Assembly (NCBI RefSeq): GCF_003555545.1
Contig: NZ_CP032157.1
Span: 6,018,546 to 6,082,545, forward strand
Direction of reading: 5' to 3'
DNA length: 64,000 nucleotides
Origin: Paraflavitalea soli
Lineage (GTDB): Bacteria > Bacteroidota > Bacteroidia > Chitinophagales > Chitinophagaceae
The position numbers were made by a program, and so were the translations under genes. Under the pieces are notes generated by a model, which made no database searches, was not told where the DNA came from, and worked only from the letters and a program-made list of their open reading frames with translations. Below, piece by piece: positions 9,446 to 18,871 of this stretch (position 1 is its first letter; every line of letters starts with the position of its first letter).

Positions 9446-10264
9446 ATGGAATCATTCATGCATTTCTGGGAGCATATTGAGAGCTGGCAGCGCATGGCAA
9501 TCCTGCTGGGCGGAATGGTCTTTTTCTGGGTGCTGGAAGGTTACTATCCCATGTTTGCTTTCTCTTTCAAACGCTATAAACATGCCGGCGTAAACCTGCT
9601 TTTTCTGCTTAGCACAGTTATCCTGAATATAGTTCTGGGCGCCATTACCATCAAAGTGTGCGATTGGGTAACTACTCATCATATCGGCTTGCTCAACTGG
9701 CTTGGCCTGCCCCTCTGGGCCAATATTCTGCTGGGGCTTTTCTTTATGGACTTCTTTGGCCAGTATGCCCCGCACTATGCCATGCACAAGATAAAATGGA
9801 TGTGGAAATTCCATATGATCCACCATAGTGATACCAAGGTGGATGTGACCACCGGCACCCGCCACCACCCCGGAGAATGGGTATTCCGTGAAGCCTCTAC
9901 TATTATTGGGGTATTGGTCATTGGACTGCCCATTGGCATGTATTTCCTGTACCGCAGCATGGCCGCTATCTTCACCCATTTTAACCATGCCAATATCCGG
10001 GTACCCCTTTGGCTGGATAAGCCCATCAGCTGGATACTGGTATCGCCCAATATGCATAAAGTGCATCACCATTTTAAGCGCCCCTACACAGATACCAATT
10101 ATGCTAATATTTTTTCTCTGTGGGATCGTATCTTTGGCACCTTCGCTTACGAAGATCCCAGGAACCTCCAGTACGGATTGGATGTTCTGGATGGAAGCAC
10201 CGATGAAAACCTCCGATATCAACTCCGACTTCCTTTTGACAATACCATCAAGACTGACTATTGA
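9446..10264 (+). CDS. Sterol desaturase / fatty-acid hydroxylase family protein
   Basis: About 272 residues with four or so membrane segments and the histidine boxes of the di-iron hydroxylase superfamily: HYAMH, HMIHHSD, HFNHANI and NMHKVHHHF. These enzymes hydroxylate or desaturate lipid chains at the membrane using a non-haem di-iron centre. The substrate in bacteria is usually unknown. Candidates include hydroxylated fatty acids, sulfonolipids and carotenoids. The start could be the ATG at 9434 or 9446. The next gene starts 48 bases downstream and may be co-transcribed. Confidence 0.88.
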   Translation: MESFMHFWEHIESWQRMAILLGGMVFFWVLEGYYPMFAFSFKRYKHAGVNLLFLLSTVILNIVLGAITIKVCDWVTTHHIGLLNWLGLPLWANILLGLFFMDFFGQYAPHYAMHKIKWMWKFHMIHHSDTKVDVTTGTRHHPGEWVFREASTIIGVLVIGLPIGMYFLYRSMAAIFTHFNHANIRVPLWLDKPISWILVSPNMHKVHHHFKRPYTDTNYANIFSLWDRIFGTFAYEDPRNLQYGLDVLDGSTDENLRYQLRLPFDNTIKTDY

Positions 10265-10312
10265 ATTACCTGTTATTGATTGACAGACCCTGTTCCCATT
10301 GAAACCGTTAAC

Positions 10313-11392
10313 ATGAAAAAATTGTGTTGTATTGTTTTATTGATGGTAGGTTGTATACCGGTTTTCTCTCAGACATTTTCCCTGATGGCCGATAGCATCC
10401 GCAAATACCGTGGCGTGCCGGGACTTGTATACGCCGTATTTGATGCCGATAAGATCCTGGACATAGGCGCATCCGGAGTACGTGAATTCCGGAAGAAAGA
10501 CAGCATCCGCATCACCGACAGGTTTTATACGGGTACCAATACCACCGCTTTCACAGCTTACCTGGCAGCCCGGCTCGCAGATGCCGGCAAACTCCAATGG
10601 AACACCACGGTCCTGAAAGCTTTGCCCGAGATAAATGGCAAAACAATGAAGTTGTATCATTCCGTTACCATACGCCAATTGCTGGCCCAGCGCGCCGGCA
10701 TTCGTCCGTATACAGAAGCGGAAGATCAAAAAGGGATACCGTTATTAACAGGCAGCAAGCCGGAACAACGCAGGGCCTTCGCCACACTGGTGATGAAAGG
10801 AACACCCTTACTGATCGTTGACAGCAGTCAGCCCGTGTACTCCGTAGCCGGCACCGCTATTGCCGCCGCCATGATGGAAAAAATAACGGGCAAGGCCTGG
10901 GAAGAACTGATTGGTCAGTACATCAGCAAACCGCTGAACCTGTCGATCCGGTTTGGACTACCGCGTTTGGCTGATAGTCTGCAACCCTATGGCCATGGAG
11001 AGATTGCCGGCGTCCTTCAGCCGGAATTTGGTCATACCACCATCCCTGCTATTGCACCTGCCACCGACATCAATATTTCCATAAAGGATTATATCCTTTT
11101 CATGCAGGATATGCTGAAAGCTTTGCAGCATAAAAAATCCGTCATCAGTTCTATTGCTGCCGAGCAATTGTTATCGGCCACCCCGGGAATGGCGATGGGA
11201 TGGGAAAATGAGACCTGGAACAAATTGCGCATCAACCATTTCCTCGGTAAGAGCGCCCTCTTTAGTACTTATACCATGATCATCAGGGAAAAAAATATTG
11301 GCATCATTGTGCTGTGCAATAGCGGCACGGTAAGTGGCAAATCAGCTGTCCTGAATTTTGGCCGGATGCTGCGGGAATATTATTGTCAGTAG
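10313..11392 (+). CDS. Serine hydrolase (class C beta-lactamase fold) lacking catalytic residues
   Basis: About 359 residues with a signal peptide (MKKLCCIVLLMVGCIPVFSQ). The fold markers of the PBP4*/AmpC-like family are there: GVPGLVYAVFDADK, the KLQWNTTVLKALPEI region and AGTAIAAAMMEKITG. The active-site helix, however, reads GTNTTAFTA where relatives have GSxTKxFTA. Both the nucleophilic Ser and the Lys of SxxK are Thr. The YxN motif is also altered to YSV. It is therefore probably a pseudoenzyme that binds peptide or cell-wall fragments. The start at 10313 is chosen because it begins the signal peptide. Confidence 0.85.
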   Translation: MKKLCCIVLLMVGCIPVFSQTFSLMADSIRKYRGVPGLVYAVFDADKILDIGASGVREFRKKDSIRITDRFYTGTNTTAFTAYLAARLADAGKLQWNTTVLKALPEINGKTMKLYHSVTIRQLLAQRAGIRPYTEAEDQKGIPLLTGSKPEQRRAFATLVMKGTPLLIVDSSQPVYSVAGTAIAAAMMEKITGKAWEELIGQYISKPLNLSIRFGLPRLADSLQPYGHGEIAGVLQPEFGHTTIPAIAPATDINISIKDYILFMQDMLKALQHKKSVISSIAAEQLLSATPGMAMGWENETWNKLRINHFLGKSALFSTYTMIIREKNIGIIVLCNSGTVSGKSAVLNFGRMLREYYCQ

Positions 11393-11421
11393 GATTATCT
11401 TTATGCTCCGAAAAGAATATT

Positions 11422-12141
11422 ATGGCAAAAGTGATAGCAATGATACCTGCACGGTATGCCGCCACAAGGTTCCCGGCCAAACTGATGCAGTTATTGAAGG
11501 ACAAAACCGTGATCCGGCATACCTATGACAATACAGTAGCTACCGGTCTGTTTGATGAAGTATGGGTAGTTACCGACAGTGAGGTGATCTACCAGGAAGT
11601 TGTATCGCATGGCGGCAATGCCAGGATGAGTGTGAAAGAACATGAGAGCGGCAGCGATCGCATAGCAGAAGCAGTAGCTGATATGGACGTGGATATTGTA
11701 TTGAATGTACAGGGCGATACACCCTTCATCAGGAAAAAGCCACTGCAGGAATTATTACAATGTTTTAATGATCCCACGGTACAGGTGGCCTCCATGATGC
11801 AGGTGCTGCACGAACAGGAACAGATCGACGATCCCAACTTTGTGAAAGTAGCGGTAGACAGGAATATGAACTCTCTCATGTTCAGCCGTAGTGTGGTCCC
11901 CTATCCACGCAATACCGCTGTTCCCATTACTTATTACGAACATATTGGCGTATACGCTTTCCGGAAACAGGCGCTGATCAATTTCACCAACTGGCCCATG
12001 ACCCCGCTGGAAGCGGCAGAAAAAGTAGAATGCCTCCGTTACCTGGAATATGGCATCCCGCTTCGCATGGTCGTGGTAGATTATATGGGCGTGGAAATTG
12101 ATACGCCGGAAGACCTGCAACGGGCAGCAAAACTTTTATAA
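11422..12141 (+). CDS. kdsB: 3-deoxy-manno-octulosonate cytidylyltransferase (CMP-Kdo synthetase)
   Basis: 239 residues with the KdsB signature at the N-terminus (AMIPARYAATRFPAKLM), VVTDSEVIY, the SGSDRIAEA motif and LNVQGDTPF. The enzyme activates Kdo with CTP for lipid A assembly. The start is the ATG that directly precedes AKVIAMIPARY. A KdnB-like Kdo 8-oxidase lies 1.5 kb downstream. In Shewanella the KdsB homologue next to kdnA and kdnB activates 8-amino-Kdo, so this one might too. No aminotransferase kdnA is in the window. Confidence 0.93.
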   Translation: MAKVIAMIPARYAATRFPAKLMQLLKDKTVIRHTYDNTVATGLFDEVWVVTDSEVIYQEVVSHGGNARMSVKEHESGSDRIAEAVADMDVDIVLNVQGDTPFIRKKPLQELLQCFNDPTVQVASMMQVLHEQEQIDDPNFVKVAVDRNMNSLMFSRSVVPYPRNTAVPITYYEHIGVYAFRKQALINFTNWPMTPLEAAEKVECLRYLEYGIPLRMVVVDYMGVEIDTPEDLQRAAKLL

Positions 12142-12178
12142 TTCCGGATTTAATACTGTACCATAAACCTGCTTAGCT

Positions 12179-13105
12179 ATGAGTAATCCTATATGGGGTA
12201 TCGACCTGGGGGGTACCAAGATCGAAGGTGTTATTTTACCATCCATCAATGATGCCCGCCCCCTGTTGCGTACCCGCATTGATACAGAAGCGGGCAAAGG
12301 TTATGGGCATATTGTACAGCAGATCAAAAAGCTGGTAGATACCATGCAGCAGCAGTCGGGCTTAACGCCTGGCCGCATTGGCTTTGGTACGCCGGGTGAA
12401 CTCGATCCCCGCCTGCAGACGATGAAGAATTGTAACAGCACGGCACTGAATGGGCAACCCTTAAAAAAGGACCTGGAAACCGCACTCCATGTACCGGTAG
12501 TGCTGGCCAACGATGCCAATTGTTTTGCCCTGGCCGAAACGCATTGGGGCGTGGTAAAACAGCAGGTACCGGATGCCCGCGTAGTGTTTGGTATCATCAT
12601 GGGCACGGGGGTAGGCGGTGGTATTGTGATCAACGGACAGGTGTGGAATGGCCGCCATGGCATTGCGGGAGAATGGGGCCACAATTTCCTGGATGAATCG
12701 GGCGGGCCCTGCTATTGCGGCAAAACCGGTTGTGTGGAGAAAGTACTGAGTGGCCCTGCACTACAGGAATACTATACGCGCCTTACCGGTCAATTTTTTT
12801 CACTCAAGCAAATTGTAGCAGGCTATACAGCAGGTACCGATGCGGCTGCAGGGGAAACGATCAACAGGCTCACGCACTTTTTTGGTAAAGCTGTTTCCGT
12901 AGTTACCAACCTGCTCGATCCCGACGTAATTGTGGTAGGAGGCGGTGTGGGCAACATAAGTGTCATTTATACAACTGGTGTTGAATCACTGAAAAAACAT
13001 ATATTTAATAATGGCATAGAAGTCCCTGTATTGATGCCTGCACTGGGAGATAGTGCAGGTGTTTTTGGAGCGGCAGCACTTGTGGCTGAGGGAGCCTTAC
13101 ACTAA
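12179..13105 (+). CDS. ROK-family sugar kinase
   Basis: 308 residues. The ATP-binding start WGIDLGGTKIEGVIL, the VVLANDANCFALAE catalytic region, GIIMGTGVGGGIVI and the zinc motif PCYCGKTGCVEK (CxCGxxGCxE pattern) identify an ROK kinase, near E. coli Mak/NagK in type. It probably phosphorylates a hexose such as fructose, glucose or N-acetylglucosamine at O6. The exact sugar is not readable. It follows kdsB by 37 bases on the same strand and is probably co-transcribed. Confidence 0.9.
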   Translation: MSNPIWGIDLGGTKIEGVILPSINDARPLLRTRIDTEAGKGYGHIVQQIKKLVDTMQQQSGLTPGRIGFGTPGELDPRLQTMKNCNSTALNGQPLKKDLETALHVPVVLANDANCFALAETHWGVVKQQVPDARVVFGIIMGTGVGGGIVINGQVWNGRHGIAGEWGHNFLDESGGPCYCGKTGCVEKVLSGPALQEYYTRLTGQFFSLKQIVAGYTAGTDAAAGETINRLTHFFGKAVSVVTNLLDPDVIVVGGGVGNISVIYTTGVESLKKHIFNNGIEVPVLMPALGDSAGVFGAAALVAEGALH

Positions 13106-13678
13106 AAATATATAGTTTTTAGCCTTATACATCCCCGTTGCAGTTTTTTGCGGTTCATTTATCTATGCAAAGGTTTGCGTAAGGGCATATTCTCGCAGTT
13201 TGCAGCTTATTTTGCGGTTATTTTGCAATTATTTCTAAAAATTCAGGGTCCTTTGTGACGACATGCAATAAAAATAATTAATTTTATTCCAGTCCGTTCT
13301 CCTGCTGAAAAACTGTGCTAAACGTTATCTACACGCATCATGTGACAGCATACTGAACCTTGTCTGTCTTTTTCAATCCAATACAGTTTAATAAATCCAG
13401 TTCAAGATATTTTTCCGGTTTATGCGTATGCACCGGAAGTAAATGCGGTTATTTTTCACTCGAAACTCAGCATTTTGGTTTAGGCTCTCCAGAAAACGCA
13501 GCAGTTTGCTGCGTTTTACTTTCTAAAGGCGCTCTTCCCTTTTCTGTTTTGCCGTTTATGCCAGCACCCCGCTGGATTTTTGTTACTTTCTTTTCTACGC
13601 TTACCTTCACCCATCAATTCAATACGGTTGATTATCATAACATCACCGGTGGTTGAGAAATCATAAAATATCTTACGG
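13106..13678. other. 573-base intergenic region with an internal hairpin
   Basis: There is no convincing gene in this stretch. A 98-codon frame (13360-13656) has a Cys/Phe-rich, low-quality sequence and crosses the hairpin. The region is AT-rich to about 13320. A strong hairpin at 13493-13517 could end a small transcript starting within the gap. It lies too far (about 390 bases) from the ROK gene to be an ordinary terminator. The last 160 bases are the probable leader of the KdnB-like gene. Confidence 0.5.
13493..13517. terminator. Perfect 10-bp hairpin, terminator-like on both strands
   Basis: The arms AAAACGCAGC and GCTGCGTTTT enclose a 5-base loop, with T-rich ends on either strand. It sits mid-gap, far from the flanking stops, so it may terminate an unannotated RNA. 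Confidence 0.5.
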
Positions 13679-14752
13679 ATGAAATTCAGAAACTTTAAAA
13701 TGGTGGACTACGTGGTGTATGGCCGCGGCAGTTTTGATCAGCTCGATGAAATTTTGGCTCCCCGTCGTAAGGGAGATGCACCTGTGATCTTCTTTGTGGA
13801 CCATTATTTTGAGGGCAAGGCCTTGGTAAACAGGATCCCATTGCGCGGAAAAGACAAAGTGATATTTGTAGATGTTACCTATGAACCTAAGACCTCTTAT
13901 GTAGATAAACTCGCTGCAGAGTTGAAAAGTGAATTTGGAACCGTGAGCGGTATTATTGCCATCGGTGGCGGATCGGCCATGGACTTGGGCAAAGCGGTAT
14001 CCCTGATGATGACCAATCCCGGATCATCGGCCGATTACCAAGGCTGGGACCTGGTGAAACTGCCCGGTGTGTACAAAGCCGGCATCCCCACCCTCAGCGG
14101 TACCGGTGCAGAAGTTTCCCGCACCACAGTATTGACCGGGCCTACCCGGAAACTGGGCATGAACTCCGATTTCACACCCTTCGACCAGATTGTGCTGGAC
14201 CCCGCCCTCACAGCCAATGCCCCTGTAAACCAGCGCTTCTATACCGGGATGGATTGTTATATCCATTGTATTGAAAGCCTGGAAGGCACTTACCTCAATG
14301 AGTTCAGTAAATCCTACGGCGAAAAAGCACTGGAACTCTGCCAATACATTTTCCTGGAAAAAGACCAGTGGGATGAAGAATGCGACGATAAACTGATGAT
14401 GGCTTCCTATGCAGGAGGCATGAGCATTGCCTACTCACAGGTGGGTGTGGCACACGCTGTCAGCTATGGACTGAGCTTTCTGCTCGGTACCAAACACGGC
14501 ATTGGCAATTGCATCGTAATGAATCACCTGGAGGAGTATTACCCGGCCGGCGTAGAAGAGTTTAAGCGCATGGTGGAGAAGAATAAGATCGACATTCCTG
14601 TTGGCATCTGTAAAGGATTGACCGATGAGCAGTTTGATTCCATGATCAATGTATCACTGGGTATGAAGCCCCTTTGGGAAAATGCCCTGGGTAAGGATTG
14701 GGAAAAGATCATGACCCGGGAAAAGCTGCGGGCCCTGTACGAGCGTTTATAG
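13679..14752 (+). CDS. kdnB: KdnB-like 3-deoxy-alpha-D-manno-octulosonate 8-oxidase (iron-type alcohol dehydrogenase)
   Basis: 357 residues of the iron-containing alcohol dehydrogenase fold. The NAD motif GGGSAMD (about 96-102), the SGTGAEVSRT stretch and the metal ligands D192, H196 (GMDCYIHCIES), H259 (VAHAVSYG) and H273 (TKHGIGN) are all visible. The overall pattern, especially TGPTRKLGMNSDFTPFDQ and YTGMDCYIHCIESLEGT, is what I recall for Shewanella KdnB. That enzyme oxidises C8 of Kdo so that KdnA can aminate it to 8-amino-Kdo. kdsB lies nearby. The family is certain, the specific substrate likely but inferred. Confidence 0.75.
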   Translation: MKFRNFKMVDYVVYGRGSFDQLDEILAPRRKGDAPVIFFVDHYFEGKALVNRIPLRGKDKVIFVDVTYEPKTSYVDKLAAELKSEFGTVSGIIAIGGGSAMDLGKAVSLMMTNPGSSADYQGWDLVKLPGVYKAGIPTLSGTGAEVSRTTVLTGPTRKLGMNSDFTPFDQIVLDPALTANAPVNQRFYTGMDCYIHCIESLEGTYLNEFSKSYGEKALELCQYIFLEKDQWDEECDDKLMMASYAGGMSIAYSQVGVAHAVSYGLSFLLGTKHGIGNCIVMNHLEEYYPAGVEEFKRMVEKNKIDIPVGICKGLTDEQFDSMINVSLGMKPLWENALGKDWEKIMTREKLRALYERL

Positions 14753-14901
14753 TGCGAGTGGTAGGTTGTAGGTGGTTATTTCCCGCGGTTCATCTTATGA
14801 TTTTGTTATCTAAGGTCAAAAAGGGGCTAACCAATACAGTGATGCTTGGCGGGACTTTTTGATTGCGGTACATTCGCCTAATCAACAACCAAACATACAC
14901 C

Positions 14902-15465
14902 ATGAAAAAAGTACTATTTGCACTCTTTTTAATGAGCGCTTTGGCAACCGCGGCACAGGATAAAATAAATCCCGTTGTAAAGAAGGGATCAAAGTTCATT
15001 TATACCCTTTATACCGGCGGCAACACCATTCCTTTTACAGCTGTGGTGGATTCGCTGGGCACAGAATATGTAAAGATCGCCTGGAATATAGAAGGCATAG
15101 GCACCGGTGGCTGGGTCATGAAAAAGAAATCACTGGAAACCGCCACACATGGATATTGGAGCCAGCCTACAGCAGGCACCGATGAAGACCTGGGCGATGA
15201 AACAACCGTACTGTTGCTGTCAAAAGCACAATGGAACGGCCTGCAGCAGGATAAAAAGTTTGTCTACAATGACCAGACTTTCACGGTGAAACAAGGTGAG
15301 CAGACTGGTTTAAAAGTGGGCAGTAAAACATTGGATGCAATCCAGGTGGAAGGTCCCGGTGGTACTACCCGCCTGTGGATATTGAACAACGCCGGTTTCC
15401 CGGCACTGCTAAAAGTAGAAGGCAATTCGCATGGCGTAGATCTTGAATTGACTAATATAGAATAA
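14902..15465 (+). CDS. Secreted protein of unknown function
   Basis: About 187 residues starting with a signal peptide (MKKVLFALFLMSALATAAQD). The mature part is beta-rich with repeated Gly/Thr turns (GIGTGGWVMKKKSLE, VEGPGGTTRLW) and may form a lipocalin-like or DUF3108-like barrel, but I do not recognise a named domain. The upstream in-frame ATG at 14863 precedes a probable promoter element (TACATTCG) and is rejected. A strong terminator follows at 15487. Confidence 0.75.
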   Translation: MKKVLFALFLMSALATAAQDKINPVVKKGSKFIYTLYTGGNTIPFTAVVDSLGTEYVKIAWNIEGIGTGGWVMKKKSLETATHGYWSQPTAGTDEDLGDETTVLLLSKAQWNGLQQDKKFVYNDQTFTVKQGEQTGLKVGSKTLDAIQVEGPGGTTRLWILNNAGFPALLKVEGNSHGVDLELTNIE

Positions 15466-15486
15466 CCCGATCGAACATTCTCTTTT

Positions 15487-15527
15487 ATAATGCTCCCGTA
15501 GCCTGTGCTGCGGGAGCATTATTTTTT
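15487..15527 (+). terminator. Intrinsic terminator
   Basis: A 12-bp stem (ATAATGCTCCCG / CGGGAGCATTAT) with a 12-base loop is followed by TTTTT. It separates the secreted protein gene from corA. Confidence 0.85.
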
Positions 15528-15569
15528 AGGTATGGTTTTTATGCTTAATTTTTCATTGATTATTCGCCT

Positions 15570-16673
15570 ATGAACATGGATCCGCAGAAATATCTCCGTT
15601 ATCTTGGCTTGCCTTCTTTATTCGGTACCCACCGGACCAAAGAAATATTCAATATCAATCCTACAGCCCCCTCCCAGCGTGAAGAGGCCACGGAAATCGT
15701 CATCACTGTATATGATTATAATGCCGATTCCATGGAAGAGCGGAAGTTTGACAAGGTGCAGGATTGTTTTCATTACAAGAATAATAACCGGATCAACTGG
15801 ATCAATATTGATGGCCTGCGCAAAGCCGATGTAGAGCTGGTAAGCAACCAGTTTAATATTCACCCCCTGCTTATTGAAGATATCCTCAGCATGCACCAGC
15901 GGCCCAAGATGGACGAGGTGGAGGGTATCTTATTCTGCCTGCTGAATATGCTTTATTTCAATGAAGCCACCCGTACAGTAGAAACCGAACAGATCAGTAT
16001 CGCCCTGGGAAAGGATTTTGTGATCTCCTTCCAGGAAGATGCCAGCCGCGATGTGTTTGATCCCGTTCGCAATAAACTAAGGTTTGGCAATAGTAAAATA
16101 CGGCAGCGTACGGCCGATTACCTGCTGTATGCCATGCTGGATATTATTGTAGACAACTATTTCCAGGTAATGGAGAAGCTGGGCGAGCAGGTAGAATTGT
16201 TGGAGGAAGAAGTGATCCGCCGCAGTAATACGAAATCGCTGGCACGCATTAACCAGCTTCGCAAAGAACTGATCGTACTCAAACGAAATATAGCTCCTGT
16301 ACGCGACCTGATCAATGGGATTATCCGGAGTGAAAGTGATCTACTCGACGACCGGACCACCAAGTATTTCAAAGACGTATATGACCATATTATCCAGGCC
16401 TACGACCTGAGTGAGAACTATCGCGATATGATGACGAGTATGCAGGACCTTTATATCAATAACGTGAACCTGAAACTGAATGAAGTAATGAAGGTGATGG
16501 CTATTGTAACCTGCCTGCTGGCGCCCGCCACAGTTATCGGCGGCATCTTCGGAATGAACTTCGACAACATCCCTTCCATTCACAATAAATGGGGCTTTTT
16601 CATTGCCGTGGGTCTGATGTTGCTGATCCCCATCTGGATGCTGCGAGCCTTCAGAAGGCGAGGATGGTTTTAG
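15570..16673 (+). CDS. corA: CorA-family magnesium/cobalt transporter
   Basis: 367 residues. A large cytoplasmic alpha/beta domain is followed by a long helix (about 190-300) and two C-terminal membrane helices with the selectivity motif GMN (IFGMNFDNIP, about 329-338) between them. The protein ends in basic residues (RAFRRRGWF), as CorA does. It forms a pentameric Mg2+ channel in the inner membrane. The start may be either of two nearby ATGs (15570 or 15576). Confidence 0.93.
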   Translation: MNMDPQKYLRYLGLPSLFGTHRTKEIFNINPTAPSQREEATEIVITVYDYNADSMEERKFDKVQDCFHYKNNNRINWINIDGLRKADVELVSNQFNIHPLLIEDILSMHQRPKMDEVEGILFCLLNMLYFNEATRTVETEQISIALGKDFVISFQEDASRDVFDPVRNKLRFGNSKIRQRTADYLLYAMLDIIVDNYFQVMEKLGEQVELLEEEVIRRSNTKSLARINQLRKELIVLKRNIAPVRDLINGIIRSESDLLDDRTTKYFKDVYDHIIQAYDLSENYRDMMTSMQDLYINNVNLKLNEVMKVMAIVTCLLAPATVIGGIFGMNFDNIPSIHNKWGFFIAVGLMLLIPIWMLRAFRRRGWF

Positions 16674-16752
16674 CAGCGTTATTCTTTCCCGATATTGTTG
16701 TATTTTCAGTACCTGAGATCAAATTATTGCTTCCTGAAAAAACTCTTTCTTT

Positions 16753-17754
16753 ATGTCAACCAATCGTCGTCGTTTTTTACAACAACTGGGTGGACTGACC
16801 GCCGGCTTTGGCGCCGTATCTACCGGATTTGCTGCCTGCAGTGATGGAACGCCTGCCACAGATACACCTAAAACAGATACCTCTACAGCCGGCACAGCCG
16901 CTACGCCTGCTAAAATGTTTTTTACCATTTCCCTGGCGCAATGGTCCCTGCACAAGGACCTCTTCGATAAAAAACTGGATAACCTCGATTTTCCATTGGT
17001 ATCCAAAAGAGATTATGGTATTGACGTAGTAGAATACGTGAACCAGTTTTTTAAAGACAAAGCAAAGGATGAAAAATACCTGGCCGAGTTGTTGAAACGT
17101 TGTAAAGACAATGGCGTGAAGAACCACCTTATTATGGTGGATGGTGAAGGATCACTGGGCTCACCCGATGATAAGGAAAGATTGAAAGCCGTAGAGAACC
17201 ACTACCAATGGGTAGATGCTGCTAAATACCTGGGGTGTGCTACTATCCGCGTGAATGCACACGGAGAAGGCAGCCGCGAAGATGTACAGAAAGCCGCGAT
17301 AGACGGACTCAGCAGGCTGGGAGAATATGGCGCCAAAGCAGGTATTAATGTCATCGTGGAAAATCACGGTGGTTATACTTCTGATGGCAGCTGGCTGGTG
17401 GGCGTGATGAAAGGCGTAAACAAACCCAATGTTGGTACCCTGCCCGATTTTGGTAATTTCTGTGTGAAGCGTGATGGGAAAGGGATGTACGACGGCAATT
17501 GCATAGAAGAGTATGACCGCTACAAAGGCACCCAGGAAATGATGCCCTATGCCAAAGGCGTAAGCGCCAAGACCTATGATTTTGACGCACAGGGTAACTG
17601 TATAGAAACTGATTATTACAAAATGCTCAAAATAGTAAAGGATGCCGGCTTTACCGGTTATATCGGTATTGAGTTTGAAGGTTCCAAGGGCGACCCGGTT
17701 GAAGGCATTAAGAAAACAAAAGCATTACTGGAAAAAGTGGGCGCTGCCTTATAA
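16753..17754 (+). CDS. Tat-exported sugar phosphate isomerase/epimerase-like TIM-barrel protein
   Basis: 333 residues. The N-terminus carries a twin-arginine signal ([11 protein letters not shown]) with a Cys at about residue 29 (GFAAC) that could be a lipid attachment site. The body is an AP-endonuclease-2/xylose-isomerase-like TIM barrel with [16 protein letters not shown], the metal-site phrase LPDFGNF and a terminal YIGIEFEG. Such exported proteins are abundant in Chitinophagaceae and probably isomerise or epimerise sugars in the periplasm. The substrate is unknown. Confidence 0.87.
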   Translation: MSTNRRRFLQQLGGLTAGFGAVSTGFAACSDGTPATDTPKTDTSTAGTAATPAKMFFTISLAQWSLHKDLFDKKLDNLDFPLVSKRDYGIDVVEYVNQFFKDKAKDEKYLAELLKRCKDNGVKNHLIMVDGEGSLGSPDDKERLKAVENHYQWVDAAKYLGCATIRVNAHGEGSREDVQKAAIDGLSRLGEYGAKAGINVIVENHGGYTSDGSWLVGVMKGVNKPNVGTLPDFGNFCVKRDGKGMYDGNCIEEYDRYKGTQEMMPYAKGVSAKTYDFDAQGNCIETDYYKMLKIVKDAGFTGYIGIEFEGSKGDPVEGIKKTKALLEKVGAAL

Positions 17755-17826
17755 TTATTCAATTACTAATTATTGATTATTCGCTGGCCTGAGTTTACAT
17801 GGTTTTGCAGTTAGGTGCAGGATCAT

Positions 17827-18861
17827 CTAATAACTCATTTCATCGAGCTTTACCTTTCCTTTGAAGGTCCAGAAAACAAAGGAAGTATAAATGCCTACCA
17901 ATGGTGTACCGATCACAGCAATCGTGAGCAATATCTTCATCGTCTTATAGGAAGAAGCCCCATTATGTATCGTTATACTGTTGTCGGGGTTCACTGTCGA
18001 ATACAAGAGATACGGATACACTTCCAGTGCAACCATCACCAGTAATAAGGCAATGGTAAGGGCCGAGCTGAAAAATGCATAGCGGTATTTTCCCTTTTTG
18101 ATCTGCCGCGGAATATTGGCAATACTCAATACCATCAAAATAGGTATAATAAATGCGGCAGGGTTGGCTTTAAAAAAATCACTGAGGTGTGGTATGTACA
18201 ACAGCGTATAAAGGGTCGTGATCACAAAACTGAGTACAAAGAAAATAATGAAGTTTCTGGAAAGTATACGTAGCCTGGCATAAAGCCGTTTTTCGGTTTT
18301 CATGGTCAGGTAAATAGAACCATGCATCATAAACAAAGCCAGGGTGGTGATGGCTACCATGATGGAAAAAGGATTGAAGAAAGAAAGCCAGTTGCCGGCA
18401 AACTCCTTTTGCCCATTGAGGGGAATACCATAGGCAACATTACCCAGCATAAGGCCCAGTGAAAGCGCAATGATAATGCTGGCGGCAGAATAAACAATAT
18501 CCCAGGTCTTGCGCCACCAGGGCATCGGCTCTTTGCTCCGGAACTCAATGGCCACGGCCCGGAAGATGATACCCATCAAAAAGACCATGAAGGGAATATA
18601 GAAAGCTGAAAAAATAGCGGCATAGGCGATGGGAAAGCCGGCAAATAGGGCACCGCCTCCAATCACCAGCCACACTTCATTACCATCCCATACCGGCCCG
18701 ATGGCGTTGAGCGCTATCCGGCGGCTTTGTTCTTTTTTGAGTAAAAGGTGCAGGGCGCCAGCTCCCAGGTCAAACCCATCGAGGATCGCATACCCGCTGA
18801 TGACAGCTCCAAATACGAGGAACCACCATACGTTGTAATCAAGTCCGAGAAATGTTTCCAT
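17827..18861 (-). CDS. cydB: Cytochrome bd oxidase subunit II
   Basis: 344 residues with eight or more membrane segments. Typical features are the start WWFLVFGAVISGYAILDGFD and the GPVWDGNEVWLVIGGGALFAGFP motif, which are hallmarks of CydB. It pairs with CydA, encoded 10 bases upstream on the same strand, to form the quinol oxidase that reduces O2 at high affinity. Length is slightly shorter than the E. coli protein. No cydX-like small subunit is evident after it, but such genes are easily missed. Confidence 0.95.
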   Translation of the reverse strand: METFLGLDYNVWWFLVFGAVISGYAILDGFDLGAGALHLLLKKEQSRRIALNAIGPVWDGNEVWLVIGGGALFAGFPIAYAAIFSAFYIPFMVFLMGIIFRAVAIEFRSKEPMPWWRKTWDIVYSAASIIIALSLGLMLGNVAYGIPLNGQKEFAGNWLSFFNPFSIMVAITTLALFMMHGSIYLTMKTEKRLYARLRILSRNFIIFFVLSFVITTLYTLLYIPHLSDFFKANPAAFIIPILMVLSIANIPRQIKKGKYRYAFFSSALTIALLLVMVALEVYPYLLYSTVNPDNSITIHNGASSYKTMKILLTIAVIGTPLVGIYTSFVFWTFKGKVKLDEMSY

Positions 18862-18871
18862 GTGTTGACAG

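Noticed and set aside
9452-10222. 256-codon minus-strand frame
   Set aside because: It is antisense to the sterol-desaturase-like gene with its histidine boxes.
13360-13656. 98-codon frame before the KdnB-like gene
   Set aside because: It crosses a perfect hairpin and has an unusual Cys/Phe/Ser-rich composition with no family resemblance.
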